In this document: positions 9,000 through 18,348 of the stretch, in pieces
Position numbering within the stretch: the stretch's first letter is position 1
Layout: each line of letters starts with the position of its first letter
Origin: Acidobacteriota bacterium
GTDB lineage: Bacteria; Acidobacteriota; Vicinamibacteria; Vicinamibacterales; Vicinamibacteraceae
Reading direction: 5' to 3'
Assembly (NCBI GenBank): GCA_020845575.1
Contig: JADLFL010000050.1
Location: 1 to 43,838, forward strand
Length of the DNA: 43,838 bases
The notes under the pieces: model-generated
The model's input: only the letters and a program-made list of their open reading frames with translations
Database searches by the model: none
Told to the model about the DNA's origin: nothing
Position numbers and translations under genes: made by a program

Positions 9000-9007
9000 T
9001 TTCGCCC

Positions 9008-9304
9008 ATGTCTCACATTCCCCCCAAGTCGCAGCTCTATCTCGTGTTCGCAGCCCTGATGGTGCTGACCGTCGTGACCGTGCTGGTGTCGCGCGTCAAT
9101 CTCGGGTACTTCAACCTCCCCGTGGCGCTGGCCGTGGCCGTGGCCAAGGCGCTGCTCGTCATCCTGATCTTCATGGAAGTGAAGTACAGCCCGAAGCTGG
9201 TGCAGGTGACCGCCGGCGTCGGCTTCCTGTTCTTCTTCATCCTCTCCTGGTACACGATGATCGACTACCTGAGCCGCAACATCATCGGCGCCGCAGGCAG
9301 GTAG
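9008..9304 (+). CDS. coxD: cytochrome c oxidase subunit IV (small, prokaryotic type)
   Basis: A 98-residue protein with three predicted transmembrane helices (about 8-27, 36-58 and 66-88). It matches the caa3/bo-type subunit IV family, including AVAVAKALLVILIFMEVKYS, which is typical of the middle helix. It is a structural subunit of the oxidase. The gene is separated from coxC by 92 bp of short repeats, so its translation may be less tightly coupled. It is the last gene of the respiratory block; the next gene is convergent. Confidence 0.9.
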   Translation: MSHIPPKSQLYLVFAALMVLTVVTVLVSRVNLGYFNLPVALAVAVAKALLVILIFMEVKYSPKLVQVTAGVGFLFFFILSWYTMIDYLSRNIIGAAGR

Positions 9305-9330
9305 CAGCGTCGAGCCGCACCGCACGACCT

Positions 9331-10593
9331 TCAAGACTCCGGTGCCCGGTCGCCCGGTGCCCTGTGCCCGGTTTCCGCCAACTGCGACGCGAGCTGTTTC
9401 AGGAACAACCCCACGTCGGTCACCACGCCAACCGTCTGCGCCGAGCCGCGGTCCGACAGCTTGGTCACCACGGCCGGGTTGATGTCCACGCACACCACCT
9501 TCACCCACGACGGCAGCATGTTGCCCACGCCGATGGCGTGCAGCATCGACGACAGCATCACCACGACGCCTGCGCCGTCGAGCACGCGCGCGTAGCGTTC
9601 CTGCGCCTCCACCAGGTCCATCACCGTATCGCGCAGCGGCCCATCGTCCCTGATGCTCCCGGCGAGCACGAAGGGGACGCGGTGCGTCACCAGATCGAAC
9701 ATCACGCCGCTCGTGAGCACGCCCGTCTCCACGGCCGGCACGATCCCGCCGGCGCGATTGACGCGGTTGATCGCCTTCATGTGGTGCTTGTGTCCTTCGT
9801 GGACGGGCACTCCCTGCGCCAGATCCACACCCAGCGACGTGCCGAAGAAGGACGCCTCGATGTCGTGGACCGCGATCGCGTTGCCGGCCAACAGCGCGTC
9901 GACCCAGCCCGCGCGGATCAACTCCGAGAAGTACGGCGCCCCACCGGTGTGTACGACCACCGGACCAGCGACGAAGACGATGCGTTGGCCGCGCGCGCGC
10001 ACGTCGCGCATCACCTGCGAGATGCGCGAGACGGTGGCTTCCACGCGCCGCTCCGACGAGATGTCGTTGGCCATGAACGCGAAATGCTGCCTGTCGCGCT
10101 CCTGGAATTCCGGCACGATCCTGATGCCGTCCGTGCCGCACACCACGCGATCGCCGCGCCGCACATCGCGCAGCTTGCGGCACACGGCGTGCGTGCCGTC
10201 GGCGTCGATCGCGATGATGGCGTCCATGCGCTGCTGCTGCACGTCGAGCCAGCGGCCGTCGACGCGCACCGACGTGCGGTGGTTGGTCGTCGAGTAGAAG
10301 TCCTCCGGCACCGCGCCGTCCATGTCGGCTTCGCGCACGAGCGCGTCGAACTGCTCGACGGGCGCACACCCGAGCGGCAGGAGCGCTTCGAGAATCCGAT
10401 CCAATTGCTCGGACGAAAATGCAGAAACTCGTAGCACCAGCTCGGAAAAATCGTAGTTCGTACGACCGATCTCGAATCGTTGCACCTCGAACGCGCCCTC
10501 GTGCGCGATGACGGCGTCGAAGATCGTGTTGAGGAGGCCGGAGTCGATCAGATGACCGCGAGCCTCCACCACGGCGGAAGTGTTTCTTTCCAT
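9331..10593 (-). CDS. TIGR00300-family LOR/SDH-like protein (archaeal-type ornithine cyclodeaminase family)
   Basis: A 420-residue soluble protein. Family features are AGPVVVHTGGAPYFSELIRA, ALLAGNAIAVHDIEASFFGT and a C-terminal nucleotide-binding-like half ending in MLSSMLHAIGVGNMLPSWVK. These are typical of the LOR/SDH (TIGR00300) family. Members include an archaeal ornithine cyclodeaminase and the C-terminal domain of cyanobacterial AgrE/ArgZ, where it is fused to an arginine dihydrolase. Here no guanidine-modifying domain is attached. Conversion of ornithine to proline is a family-based inference. The ATG at 10593 is 55 bp from the divergent receptor gene. The last residues (about TGHRAPGDRAPES) are encoded inside a short iterated repeat, so the tail is probably not functional. 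Confidence 0.75.
   Translation of the reverse strand: MERNTSAVVEARGHLIDSGLLNTIFDAVIAHEGAFEVQRFEIGRTNYDFSELVLRVSAFSSEQLDRILEALLPLGCAPVEQFDALVREADMDGAVPEDFYSTTNHRTSVRVDGRWLDVQQQRMDAIIAIDADGTHAVCRKLRDVRRGDRVVCGTDGIRIVPEFQERDRQHFAFMANDISSERRVEATVSRISQVMRDVRARGQRIVFVAGPVVVHTGGAPYFSELIRAGWVDALLAGNAIAVHDIEASFFGTSLGVDLAQGVPVHEGHKHHMKAINRVNRAGGIVPAVETGVLTSGVMFDLVTHRVPFVLAGSIRDDGPLRDTVMDLVEAQERYARVLDGAGVVVMLSSMLHAIGVGNMLPSWVKVVCVDINPAVVTKLSDRGSAQTVGVVTDVGLFLKQLASQLAETGHRAPGDRAPES
9341..9372. repeat. short iterated repeats, GGTGCCC-type units
   Basis: Four or five 7-8 bp units are visible (GGTGCCC, GGTCGCCC, GGTGCCC, TGTGCCC). They lie inside the last codons of the minus-strand TIGR00300 gene and encode its final residues. 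Confidence 0.6.
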
Positions 10594-10648
10594 CGCCGGT
10601 GAGTGTACTCTTTGCGTGCGTTACCCCTTTTCCGGAGGAAGTGGACAC

Positions 10649-13600
10649 ATGGCGTCTAACTTGTGCGGCACGGCGACGCGCGTGCTGCTCGCAGTCGGAT
10701 TGATCTGCAGCATGGCGCTGCCGGCGCGGGCCCAGGTCGGGTTGTCGACCATCACGGGCATCGTGTCGGACGACCAGGGCGCTGCCGTACCCGGCGCTAC
10801 GGTCACGGCCACCAACACGGCCACCAACGTCCCCTTCACGGGCGTGAGCAACGAGGCCGGCGTGTACACGATCAACGCGCTGACGATCGGCACGTACACG
10901 GTTCGTGTCGAGCTCGAAGGCTTCAAGGCCGTGCAGGTTTCGGTCAACATCGCCGGCGGCCAGACGGCGCGTCTCGACGCGAAGCTCGAAGTGGGCGCGC
11001 TCACCGAGAGCGTGGAGGTGACGGCGACGTCGGCCGTCCTCCAGACGGAGAACGCCGTCGTGGGCGCGAAGTTCGACCAGGAGCAGGTGGAGAAGATTCC
11101 GCTCCAGGGCCGCAACGTTTCGGCGACCACGCTCTACACGGCCGGCGTGACGACGCCGAACGCGGCGAACATGAACTCCCTGAAGGGCCAGGCTGCGCGT
11201 CCGTACGCCAACGGCCAGCGCGAGCAGGCCAACAACTTCACGATCGACGGTATCGATTCGAACGACCCCACCGACAACCTGATCGCGTACCAGCCGAGTC
11301 CGGACGCCGTCGAGCAGGTGAGCGTCGAGACCAACAACTATTCGCCCGAGATGGGCAACGTGGCCGGCGCGAGCGTCAACATGGTGATCAAGTCGGGCAC
11401 CAACGACATCCGCGGCAACGCGTTCTATTACTGGCGCGACAACGAGTTCGCGGCCACGCCGTGGGCCACCAACCGCGCAGGCGGCCGGAAGGCGGAGCTC
11501 TCGCGCAAGGTGTTCGGCGGTACGCTCGGCGGTCCGATCGTCAGGGGCAAGCTGTTCTGGTTTGCCGACTACTCGGGCGGCCGGCACAAGGTTCCGCCCG
11601 CCGACTCCTTCGCTACCGTCATGCCCGATGCGTGGCGCAACGGCGATCTGAGCAGCCTCCTTCCGGGCATCCAGTTGCGGGATCCGGTCACCGGAGCGAA
11701 TTTTCCCAACAACCAGATCCCCGTGGAGCGCTTCAGCCCGTTCGCACGTGCCCTGCTGGCCAACGAGGCGCTCTATCCGCGCGCCAACGTGAACCGCGCG
11801 ATTAGCGACTTCCGTCAGAACTACATCGGCAAGAGTGCGTCGAGCGAGGAGACCAACCAGTTCGACATCAAGATCGACTGGAACGCCTCGGTCAACGACA
11901 AGGTCTACGTCCGCTACTCGCGGCAGGCGCACCAGTCGCGTACCGACTCGACAGCCATGCCGCTGTTCTTCGGCAGCCTCGGCGACAACCCCTTCTGGAG
12001 CGTGGGCGCGAACTGGAACCGCATCTTCGGCAAGAACGTCGTCAACGACGTGCTCATCGGCTACAACGCGAACCAGTTCAACACCACGCCGCTCGACCTG
12101 CGCGGTCTCGGGATGCTGAACAACCAGCTCGGCATCGGCGGATCGCAGCCCATCGCCGGCCTCACGCAGGTGCGCATCGGCAACAGCGTGGACAACATCG
12201 GCACCACGGGCGGCGCGAGCAACATGAACAACGGCATCTTCCAGTTGAACGAGCGTCTCACGTGGCTCAAGGGCCGCCACACGTTCAAGTTCGGCGGGAC
12301 GTGGAGCCACTACATCGCCGAGCGCTACTACGCCGGCAACAACGGCGTCCTGGGCTACATCGGCTACGGTGGCACGTTCACGCGGGCGGCTGTGGCCGAC
12401 TTCCTGCTCGACTACGTGTCGAGCAAGGGGCGCGGGTCGCTGTCCGATCCGTGGACGCACTATCAGGACCGGTTCGCCTTCTACGCGGGCGACGACTTCA
12501 AGGTGACCAACAACCTGACGCTCAATCTCGCGCTGCGTTGGGGCAACACCACGCCGTTTGTCGAGAAGGACGACCGCCAGGCGAACTTCTCGCTCACGAA
12601 CCTCGAGCAGCGGCTGGCGGGCCGAGACGGCAACAGCCGCGCGCTCTACGACCCGTACTACAACGGCTGGGAGCCGCGCCTCGGCTTCGCCTACCGCAAG
12701 GGCGACAAGTGGGTGTTCCGCGGCGGCTACGGCATCACGCAGTACCAGGAGGGCACGGGTGCAAACCTGCGCCTGCCCCTCAACCCGCCGTTCTTCTTCG
12801 AGTCGCAGACCGACTGGGCGTACTCGGCCGCGGCTCCGACCAACGCCGGCACGATCGCGACGGGTTTCCAGGGGCTTCAGGCGTTGGATGGCATCTCGGG
12901 GCAGCTTCGTGTGTGGGACCCGAACCTGCGCCCGCAGTTGACGCAGCAGTACAACGTGTTCGTGGAGTACCTGCTCGGACCGCGGTCGTCGATCAATGTC
13001 GGCTACGTGGGCAACAGGTCCAAGTACCTGGTCGCACCGATCGAGGGTAACCAGCCGCTGCCAGGCGTTGGCGACCCCTCGACGTGGGCGCCCATCCAGA
13101 CTCGCCGTCCGCTGTACCAGTACAACCCGCTGGTCACCAACATCGCCACGACGTCGCCGGCGGCGCGGTCCGACTACAACGCGCTCCAGACGACGTTCAA
13201 GCAGCGCCTGTGGAACGGTCTCGACTTCGTGGCCAACTACACGCTGAGCAAGTCGATGTCGAACAATCTCGGGTACTACGGCTCGGGTGGCGTGGCGTCC
13301 GAGGGTGCGTATCCGGTCAACAGCCGCGACATCGACATGAACTACGGCCCCGCGTTCTTCGACGCGCGCCACATCGTTTCGTTGGCGGGCAGCTACGCGA
13401 TCCCGGTCGGTGCCGACCGCCAGTTCGGCTCGGGCATGAACCGCGTCCTCGACACGATCATTGGCGGATGGGACGTGAGCTTCGGCCTCACCGCGCACAC
13501 GGGCTATCCGATCACCGTGCAGGACAGCTCCAACCCGTCGCTCCAGGTCACGCGGTCCACGCAGTGGCCCGACCTGGTTGGCGATCCGGTTCCTTCCAAT

Positions 13601-13903
13601 CAGTCCATCACCAACTGGTTGAACCGCGACGCGTTCCGCTCGGCTCCGCTGGGGCAGTTCGGCAACGCGGGTGTGGGCGTGGCGACGGCACCCGGCTACT
13701 GGAACGTGGACTTCTCGCTGAGCAAGCGGATCACCACGTTCGGCCGCCAGTACTTCCTCATCCGCGGTGAGGCCTACAACCTCTTCAACCACCCGAACTT
13801 CGGGCCGCCGGACCGCAACATCCAGAGCCAGAACTTCGGCACGATCACGAGCGTGGTCAACCCGCCGCGCGAGATCCAGTTCGTGGTGAAGTACTACTTC
13901 TAG
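10649..13903 (+). CDS. Oar-like TonB-dependent outer-membrane receptor
   Basis: A 1084-residue outer-membrane protein. A signal peptide ends near ALPARAQ (residue 29). A carboxypeptidase regulatory-like beta-sandwich domain follows at about 33-115 (ITGIVSDDQGAAVPGATVTA; GVYTINALTIGTYTVRVELE). A plug region at about 140-260 contains NFTIDGIDSNDPTDN and EMGNVAGASVNMVIKSGTN. A long beta-barrel then ends in VKYYF with the C-terminal Phe expected of outer-membrane barrels. This is the Oar/CarboxypepD_reg group abundant in Acidobacteriota, with substrate unknown. The ATG at 10649 follows CCGGAGGAAG with good spacing; an earlier in-frame start lacks a signal peptide. No partner lipoprotein is adjacent. 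Confidence 0.9.
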   Translation: MASNLCGTATRVLLAVGLICSMALPARAQVGLSTITGIVSDDQGAAVPGATVTATNTATNVPFTGVSNEAGVYTINALTIGTYTVRVELEGFKAVQVSVNIAGGQTARLDAKLEVGALTESVEVTATSAVLQTENAVVGAKFDQEQVEKIPLQGRNVSATTLYTAGVTTPNAANMNSLKGQAARPYANGQREQANNFTIDGIDSNDPTDNLIAYQPSPDAVEQVSVETNNYSPEMGNVAGASVNMVIKSGTNDIRGNAFYYWRDNEFAATPWATNRAGGRKAELSRKVFGGTLGGPIVRGKLFWFADYSGGRHKVPPADSFATVMPDAWRNGDLSSLLPGIQLRDPVTGANFPNNQIPVERFSPFARALLANEALYPRANVNRAISDFRQNYIGKSASSEETNQFDIKIDWNASVNDKVYVRYSRQAHQSRTDSTAMPLFFGSLGDNPFWSVGANWNRIFGKNVVNDVLIGYNANQFNTTPLDLRGLGMLNNQLGIGGSQPIAGLTQVRIGNSVDNIGTTGGASNMNNGIFQLNERLTWLKGRHTFKFGGTWSHYIAERYYAGNNGVLGYIGYGGTFTRAAVADFLLDYVSSKGRGSLSDPWTHYQDRFAFYAGDDFKVTNNLTLNLALRWGNTTPFVEKDDRQANFSLTNLEQRLAGRDGNSRALYDPYYNGWEPRLGFAYRKGDKWVFRGGYGITQYQEGTGANLRLPLNPPFFFESQTDWAYSAAAPTNAGTIATGFQGLQALDGISGQLRVWDPNLRPQLTQQYNVFVEYLLGPRSSINVGYVGNRSKYLVAPIEGNQPLPGVGDPSTWAPIQTRRPLYQYNPLVTNIATTSPAARSDYNALQTTFKQRLWNGLDFVANYTLSKSMSNNLGYYGSGGVASEGAYPVNSRDIDMNYGPAFFDARHIVSLAGSYAIPVGADRQFGSGMNRVLDTIIGGWDVSFGLTAHTGYPITVQDSSNPSLQVTRSTQWPDLVGDPVPSNQSITNWLNRDAFRSAPLGQFGNAGVGVATAPGYWNVDFSLSKRITTFGRQYFLIRGEAYNLFNHPNFGPPDRNIQSQNFGTITSVVNPPREIQFVVKYYF

Positions 13904-13956
13904 GCGACCGACAGGCTCGTTGGTGTAATGCCGCGATGCCGAATGCCGAATGACGA

Positions 13957-14000
13957 GAATGCCGGGAATGTCGCACACCGCGTGCGCATTCCCGGCATTC
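13957..14000. terminator. long hairpin after the receptor gene
   Basis: GAATGCCGGGAATG (13957-13970) pairs perfectly with CATTCCCGGCATTC (13987-14000). CGCAC pairs with GTGCG inside it, with one bulged T and a 5-nt loop, giving about 19 bp of stem. It lies 53 bp after the receptor stop and is followed by GCCTTTTACCTTT, so it can act as a terminator on the + strand. Its sequence is made of the same GGCATTC-type units seen elsewhere, so it may equally be a repeat. Confidence 0.55.
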
Positions 14001-14095
14001 GCCTTTTACCTTTCCCCTTCGCGCCTTCCTGCCTTCCGTCTTTTTCGCTGCCCTTATCCCTTGGCCTTTTCCCTTTCGCCCGCCCTTTTCTCGCC
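14001..14095. repeat. pyrimidine-rich iterated tract (AAAGGGN units on the minus strand)
   Basis: About 95 bp with roughly four pyrimidines in every five bases on the + strand. It is built from CCCTTT-like units of 6-8 bp. It fills the space between the receptor terminator and the stop codon of the convergent permease gene. No coding sense was found. Confidence 0.55.
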
Positions 14096-15283
14096 CTAGA
14101 GTTCGCGCAGCGCGTCGACGATGGGGAGTCTTGCTGCGCGAATCGCCGGCAGGATCCCGCCGATGAGGCCCATGATCAGCGCGCACGCGAGGCCCTGTAT
14201 CAACAGCGCCGGCGTTACGCGGAACGCGAACGCCACCTGGCTGAACGACTGGAAGTTCATCGTCGACGTCTGGTAGCCGTCGAACCCCGCCCAGGCCAGC
14301 AGGCCGCCGAGCACGCCGCCGACAAGCGCCAGCACCGTGGATTCGGCCATCACCGACGAGACGATCGAGACAGCCCCGAAGCCCAGCGCGCGCAGCGTGG
14401 CGATCTCGCGCGTGCGGCTGGCCACCGCGTTGTACATCGTGTTGATCGATCCGAAGATGGCGCCCACGGCCATGAGACCCGCGATCACGAAGCCGATCGT
14501 CCTGATGATGGTCTGCAGCACGACCGACTGCGCCGCCAGGTAGTCCGTCTCGCGCTCCACCATCACGTTGAGGCGCGGGTCCGCGGCAAGTGCCGCCCTG
14601 AACGCGTCGAGTGAGTCCTCGCGTTCGAGCTGCACGTACACGGACTGGAACGAATCACCGCGCCGATAGGCACCCTGGAGCACGCGCGCGTCGCACCAGA
14701 TCTCCGACTCGGAGATCGAACCGCCCGCTTCGAACATCCCGACGATGGTCCACACGTTCTCGCCCCAGCGGACCGTCTGTCCGACGCCGAGATCCGCGAA
14801 CTGTCCCGCCGCGGCCTTGCCGACGATGATCTCGTTCCGCCCCGGCTCGAACCGTCGTCCTTCGACGATCTTCAGCTGCGGGCGCACGTCGAACGCCGCG
14901 GGCTCCACGCCGCGCAGCGGCACGTTGGCGTCGAGGCCCGTCGATCGCTTCGGGTGGTTGACGATCACGAACAGTTCAGCCGATGCGACGGGACCGTCGG
15001 CCCCGCGTGCGATGCCGGGCGCATCCTTCACGAGCTGTGTGTTGGCGCGCATGAGGACGCTCGACATCTCGGCCTCGGTGCCCGCACGCATCACGATCGC
15101 GGTTCGCGGATCGCCGGCCGTGGTCATCGCCGCGCGGAAGCCCTGCGCGATCGACAGCACGGACACGAAGACCACCACGACGCCGGCGATCCCGGTGATG
15201 GCCACGAGCGACGACCCGCGACGCTGCGGCATGCTGCGGATGTTGACGAGGGTGATGGCGAGGATCTGTGACAAGGCGTGCAT
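14096..15283 (-). CDS. FtsX-like ABC transporter permease (MacB type)
   Basis: A 395-residue membrane protein with the MacB/FtsX plan. The first helix is near residues 25-50 (SLVAITGIAGVVVVFVSVLS). A periplasmic MacB_PCD-like domain follows to about residue 260, then three C-terminal helices with MYNAVASRTREIATLRALGF, the cytoplasmic loop that couples to the ATPase. It is the last gene of a four-gene minus-strand operon and lies 5 bp after the other permease. The two permeases probably form a heterodimer. The substrate is unknown; export of a small molecule or work on envelope proteins is the usual role of such systems. Confidence 0.9.
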   Translation of the reverse strand: MHALSQILAITLVNIRSMPQRRGSSLVAITGIAGVVVVFVSVLSIAQGFRAAMTTAGDPRTAIVMRAGTEAEMSSVLMRANTQLVKDAPGIARGADGPVASAELFVIVNHPKRSTGLDANVPLRGVEPAAFDVRPQLKIVEGRRFEPGRNEIIVGKAAAGQFADLGVGQTVRWGENVWTIVGMFEAGGSISESEIWCDARVLQGAYRRGDSFQSVYVQLEREDSLDAFRAALAADPRLNVMVERETDYLAAQSVVLQTIIRTIGFVIAGLMAVGAIFGSINTMYNAVASRTREIATLRALGFGAVSIVSSVMAESTVLALVGGVLGGLLAWAGFDGYQTSTMNFQSFSQVAFAFRVTPALLIQGLACALIMGLIGGILPAIRAARLPIVDALREL

Positions 15284-15288
15284 GGCGA

Positions 15289-16443
15289 TCACCCCTGGCG
15301 CCGAAGCGCGTCGACGATGCGCAGGCGGCTGGCCTGCCAGGCAGGCAAGACGCCGGCGGCAAGTCCCACGAGCACGATGAGCGCAACGCCCAGCACGAGC
15401 GTGCGGGGCGGCAGGAAGAACGCCGGAAGGAAGCCGCCCGTCGGATCGCCACCGAGCGTGATGAGCCACGCCAGCAGCAATCCCGTGCCGCCACCGACGA
15501 TGGCGAGCAGCATCGACTCGCCGAGCACGAGCGCGAGCAGCTGCCCGTCAGTGAAGCCGAGCGTCTTCATCACGGCGAGCTCGTTCGTGCGTTCGCGCAC
15601 CGCCTGCCCCATGGTGTTGGCGGCCACGAGCAGCATCGTGAAAAGCACCGCCGCGAGGATCGCCATGAGGATGCTGCCCACGTCGCCGATCTGCGCGGCA
15701 AACGCCTGCACGAACGCTTTCTCGGTCGATGTCTTCGTCTCGGCGGGCGAGTTGGCGAAGAGCGCGTCGAGGCGCGCGGCCACCGCATCGGACTCCTGCG
15801 GGTCGCTCACGCGGATGACATACCAGCCCACCTGATCCTTCAGGACCTGGCGCGTCTCGTTCAGGTAGTCGTAGTGGAAGAACATCTGCGTGGTGTCGGT
15901 ACCCTGCTGGCCCGCCTCATAGATGCCCTCGACCGTGAACGTCCACGGAGAGTCGTCGGCCTTGCGGAAAATCGTGGCCTGGAGAGGGACGCGATCGCCG
16001 ACCTTCCAGCCGAAGCGGTCGGCCAGCGCGCGGCCGACGATCGCCCCGGTGCGGTTGCCGTACCACGCCTGCTGCCGATCGGGAGTGAGCGCGTACTCCG
16101 GATACATCTGCAACCACGCGTCAGGCACGACGGCGAACTGCGGGAAGAAGTTCTTCGGATCCTGGTAGATCCCGCCGAACCACGACGCGTGCGTGACGGT
16201 GGCCACGCCTTCTGTTGCCGCGATGCGCGACTGGTACGCGAACGGCAACGGCTGGATGAACGACACCTTCTGGATCATCACCAGCCGATCCTGCCCGGCG
16301 AGATCGATGCCCATGCCGAACGCCGCCTTCAGCGCCATCAACGCACCGAACAGCACGAACGCGACGAGGATCGAGAGCGCGGTGAAGAGCGTGCGCAGCT
16401 TGCGCCGCATCAGGCTGCGCCAGAGGAGCGGCAGGTACTTCAT
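15289..16443 (-). CDS. FtsX-like ABC transporter permease (MacB type)
   Basis: A 384-residue permease partner of the downstream one. The first helix is at about 20-42 ([20 protein letters not shown]). A periplasmic domain and three C-terminal helices follow, with [20 protein letters not shown] as the coupling loop. The ATG at 16443 overlaps the ATPase stop by 4 bp (ATGA), so translation is coupled. A longer in-frame extension reads back through the ATPase gene and was rejected. The last residues ([12 protein letters not shown]) closely match the end of the second permease, which suggests an old duplication. Confidence 0.9.
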   Translation of the reverse strand: MKYLPLLWRSLMRRKLRTLFTALSILVAFVLFGALMALKAAFGMGIDLAGQDRLVMIQKVSFIQPLPFAYQSRIAATEGVATVTHASWFGGIYQDPKNFFPQFAVVPDAWLQMYPEYALTPDRQQAWYGNRTGAIVGRALADRFGWKVGDRVPLQATIFRKADDSPWTFTVEGIYEAGQQGTDTTQMFFHYDYLNETRQVLKDQVGWYVIRVSDPQESDAVAARLDALFANSPAETKTSTEKAFVQAFAAQIGDVGSILMAILAAVLFTMLLVAANTMGQAVRERTNELAVMKTLGFTDGQLLALVLGESMLLAIVGGGTGLLLAWLITLGGDPTGGFLPAFFLPPRTLVLGVALIVLVGLAAGVLPAWQASRLRIVDALRRQG

Positions 16444-17138
16444 GCCGCCACCTCGGAGACCAGCAGCCCCTTCTCGAGGTGCACCACGCGCGTGGCACAG
16501 GCAGCGGCATGCGGGTCGTGCGTGACCATCACGATCGTCTTGCCGTGCTCGCGATTGAGGGCGCGGAGCAGCGCGAGGATTTCGTCGCCCGACTTCCTGT
16601 CGAGGTCGCCCGTCGGTTCGTCGCACAGCAGCAGCGTGGGGTCGGTGACGATGGCGCGTGCGATACCGACGCGCTGCTCCTGACCGCCGGAGAGTTGCCT
16701 CGGGTAGTGCTGCGCGCGCTCGGAGAGGCCCACCACCGACAGCGCGATCGACGCGCGATTGCGGCGTTCCGAAGACGACAGGTTGGTCAGCAGCAGCGGC
16801 AGTTCGACGTTGCGCTGCGCCGTGAGCACCGGCAGCAGGTTGTACAGCTGGAACACGAAGCCCACGTGCGCCGCGCGCCAGCGGGCGAGCGCGCCCGACG
16901 ACAGCGCATCGATGCGCTCGCCGCCGACGTCGATCGTGCCGGCGCTCGGGCGGTCGAGGCCGCCCAGCAGGTTGAGCAGCGTCGTCTTGCCGGAACCCGA
17001 TGGACCCATCAGCGCGAGGAACTCGCCCGGCGCGATGTCGAGATCGATGCCCTGGAGGACGGCGATCGTCTCGCTGCCGCGGTGATACGACTTCTCCAGC
17101 TGGCGGACGCTGACGAGGGGAGCGACGGGAGCGTTCAT
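16440..17138 (-). CDS. ABC transporter ATP-binding protein (MacB/LolD type)
   Basis: A 232-residue ATPase that drives the two FtsX-like permeases. Walker A is GPSGSGKTT at about 45-53, the signature is [17 protein letters not shown], Walker B is [12 protein letters not shown], and the switch His is in [10 protein letters not shown]. The Q-loop reads [14 protein letters not shown]. Length and motifs fit the MacB/LolD subfamily. It overlaps the membrane-fusion gene by 4 bp upstream and the permease by 4 bp downstream, so the four genes form a tight operon. Confidence 0.95.
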   Translation of the reverse strand: MNAPVAPLVSVRQLEKSYHRGSETIAVLQGIDLDIAPGEFLALMGPSGSGKTTLLNLLGGLDRPSAGTIDVGGERIDALSSGALARWRAAHVGFVFQLYNLLPVLTAQRNVELPLLLTNLSSSERRNRASIALSVVGLSERAQHYPRQLSGGQEQRVGIARAIVTDPTLLLCDEPTGDLDRKSGDEILALLRALNREHGKTIVMVTHDPHAAACATRVVHLEKGLLVSEVAA

Positions 17139-18130
17139 GGACGGACCTCCTTCAGGAATGTCACCTTCACGCCCATGTCGGGCAGCAGGCGTGGATCGAG
17201 TGCGTCGAACCCGATGCGCACGAGCACCGTCGCCTTCTGGCGGTCGGCGGTGGGCACCGTGGTGATCACATGAGCGGGAATCGACCAGTCGGGATAGGCG
17301 TCGAGTACGGCGCGTACGGGCTGGTTGTCCGACACGCGCGAGATGTAGCTCTCGTTCACGTCGACCTCGATCTCGAGCGACGTCATGTCGACGATGGTGC
17401 AGATGCCGGTGCGCGTGAACCCGCCGCCGGCCGAGACAGGGGAGATCATCTCGCCGGGCTGCGCGTCCTTGGAGACGGCCATGCCGCCGAACGGTGCGCG
17501 GATGATCGTGTCGTCGAGCTCGGTGCGGCGAACGGCCACCTGCCGCTCCGCGACAAGCACGTCCTGGCGCGCGGCCGCCAGTCGGGCGCGGAGGGCGTCG
17601 ACCTGCGCGGTCGCGGTATCGAGGTCCGCTTCGGGCAGCACGCCTTCGCGCACCAGGCGCTGCTGCCGGCCGTGCGCAAGCTCCGCCTCACGGATGCGGA
17701 CCTCCGTCTCCGCGAGCTGCGTGCGCGACGACGCCAGTTGTGATTCGGACAGTTGCAGGAGTGCGCGCACCGTCGAGTCGTCGAGACGCGCGAGCACCTG
17801 CCCCTGTTTCACGGCCATGCCTTCCTCGACGTGGACGGAGACGACCTTGCCCGTGATGCGCGACGACACGGTGGCGCGTCGCCTCGCCACGACATAGCCA
17901 GACGCGTTCAGTACCGCATCGTCAGGGGCCGTCGTGCGTGCGGCGGGCCGCTCGACCTCGACGACCGCCTTTGCGGGCTCCGGCGCCTGGCGCTGCCAGA
18001 GCCACCAGCCAAGCGCGGAGGCCGCCACGGCCAGCAGGAGCGCAACGAAGGGGCCGCGCCGGCGCGGTGGCGCCTGGCGCGCCCCCCTGTCGAGTTTCAG
18101 TGCGGCGAGATCGGCGTGCAGATCGGTCAC
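17135..18130 (-). CDS. membrane-fusion (HlyD/MacA-like) periplasmic adaptor
   Basis: A 331-residue adaptor. A single N-terminal anchor helix lies at about 28-46 ([19 protein letters not shown]). A barrel/lipoyl half ([40 protein letters not shown]) is followed by a long coiled-coil hairpin at about 115-210 and the second lipoyl half ([13 protein letters not shown]). The GTG at 18130 was chosen because [15 protein letters not shown] is the usual beginning of such proteins; a longer frame to 18181 adds no typical sequence. It is the first gene of the operon. It likely joins the ABC permeases to an outer-membrane channel, but no TolC homologue is present in the window. Confidence 0.88.
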   Translation of the reverse strand: MTDLHADLAALKLDRGARQAPPRRRGPFVALLLAVAASALGWWLWQRQAPEPAKAVVEVERPAARTTAPDDAVLNASGYVVARRRATVSSRITGKVVSVHVEEGMAVKQGQVLARLDDSTVRALLQLSESQLASSRTQLAETEVRIREAELAHGRQQRLVREGVLPEADLDTATAQVDALRARLAAARQDVLVAERQVAVRRTELDDTIIRAPFGGMAVSKDAQPGEMISPVSAGGGFTRTGICTIVDMTSLEIEVDVNESYISRVSDNQPVRAVLDAYPDWSIPAHVITTVPTADRQKATVLVRIGFDALDPRLLPDMGVKVTFLKEVRP

Positions 18131-18286
18131 GAAAAATGCCCTCGAACGTCGGTGGTCATGCGACGAAGACGCCGCGGCCACGTGCGGTTGTACGTCATGG
18201 GCCCGTCACCGTTCGCCGCCATCGGCGAATCGACGCGTCCCCCCGGCGGATGGCCAACAACGACCGGCCCTCCGCCGCGCACAGAT

Positions 18287-18327
18287 GGTAGGGCCGAGCC
18301 GAGCCCGGCCCGGTGCCCGGTGCCCGA
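18287..18327. repeat. GGTAGGGCCG element followed by GGTGCCC units
   Basis: GGTAGGGCCGAGCCGAGCCC, continuing GGCC, occupies 18287-18310 and is followed without a break by CCGGTGCCCGGTGCCCG. The same two-part layout is seen at 40133-40202. It lies in the 218-bp gap between the divergent adaptor gene and msrC, just before the msrC start. No clear promoter boxes were recognised in the gap. Confidence 0.55.
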
Positions 18328-18348
18328 TCGTGCTGCTATCGTGTCCCG

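Noticed and set aside
8931..9000. A possible CRISPR array in the iterated units.
   Set aside because: The units are 7-8 bp with no unique spacers of constant length and no cas gene in the window.
8987..13978. An uninterrupted open frame of about 1660 codons on the minus strand across coxD, the LOR/SDH gene and the receptor gene.
   Set aside because: It is an antisense shadow caused by GC-rich codon use. Its product is rich in Arg, Val, His and Ala with no domain, while the + strand receptor and the minus-strand enzyme in another frame have clear family motifs.
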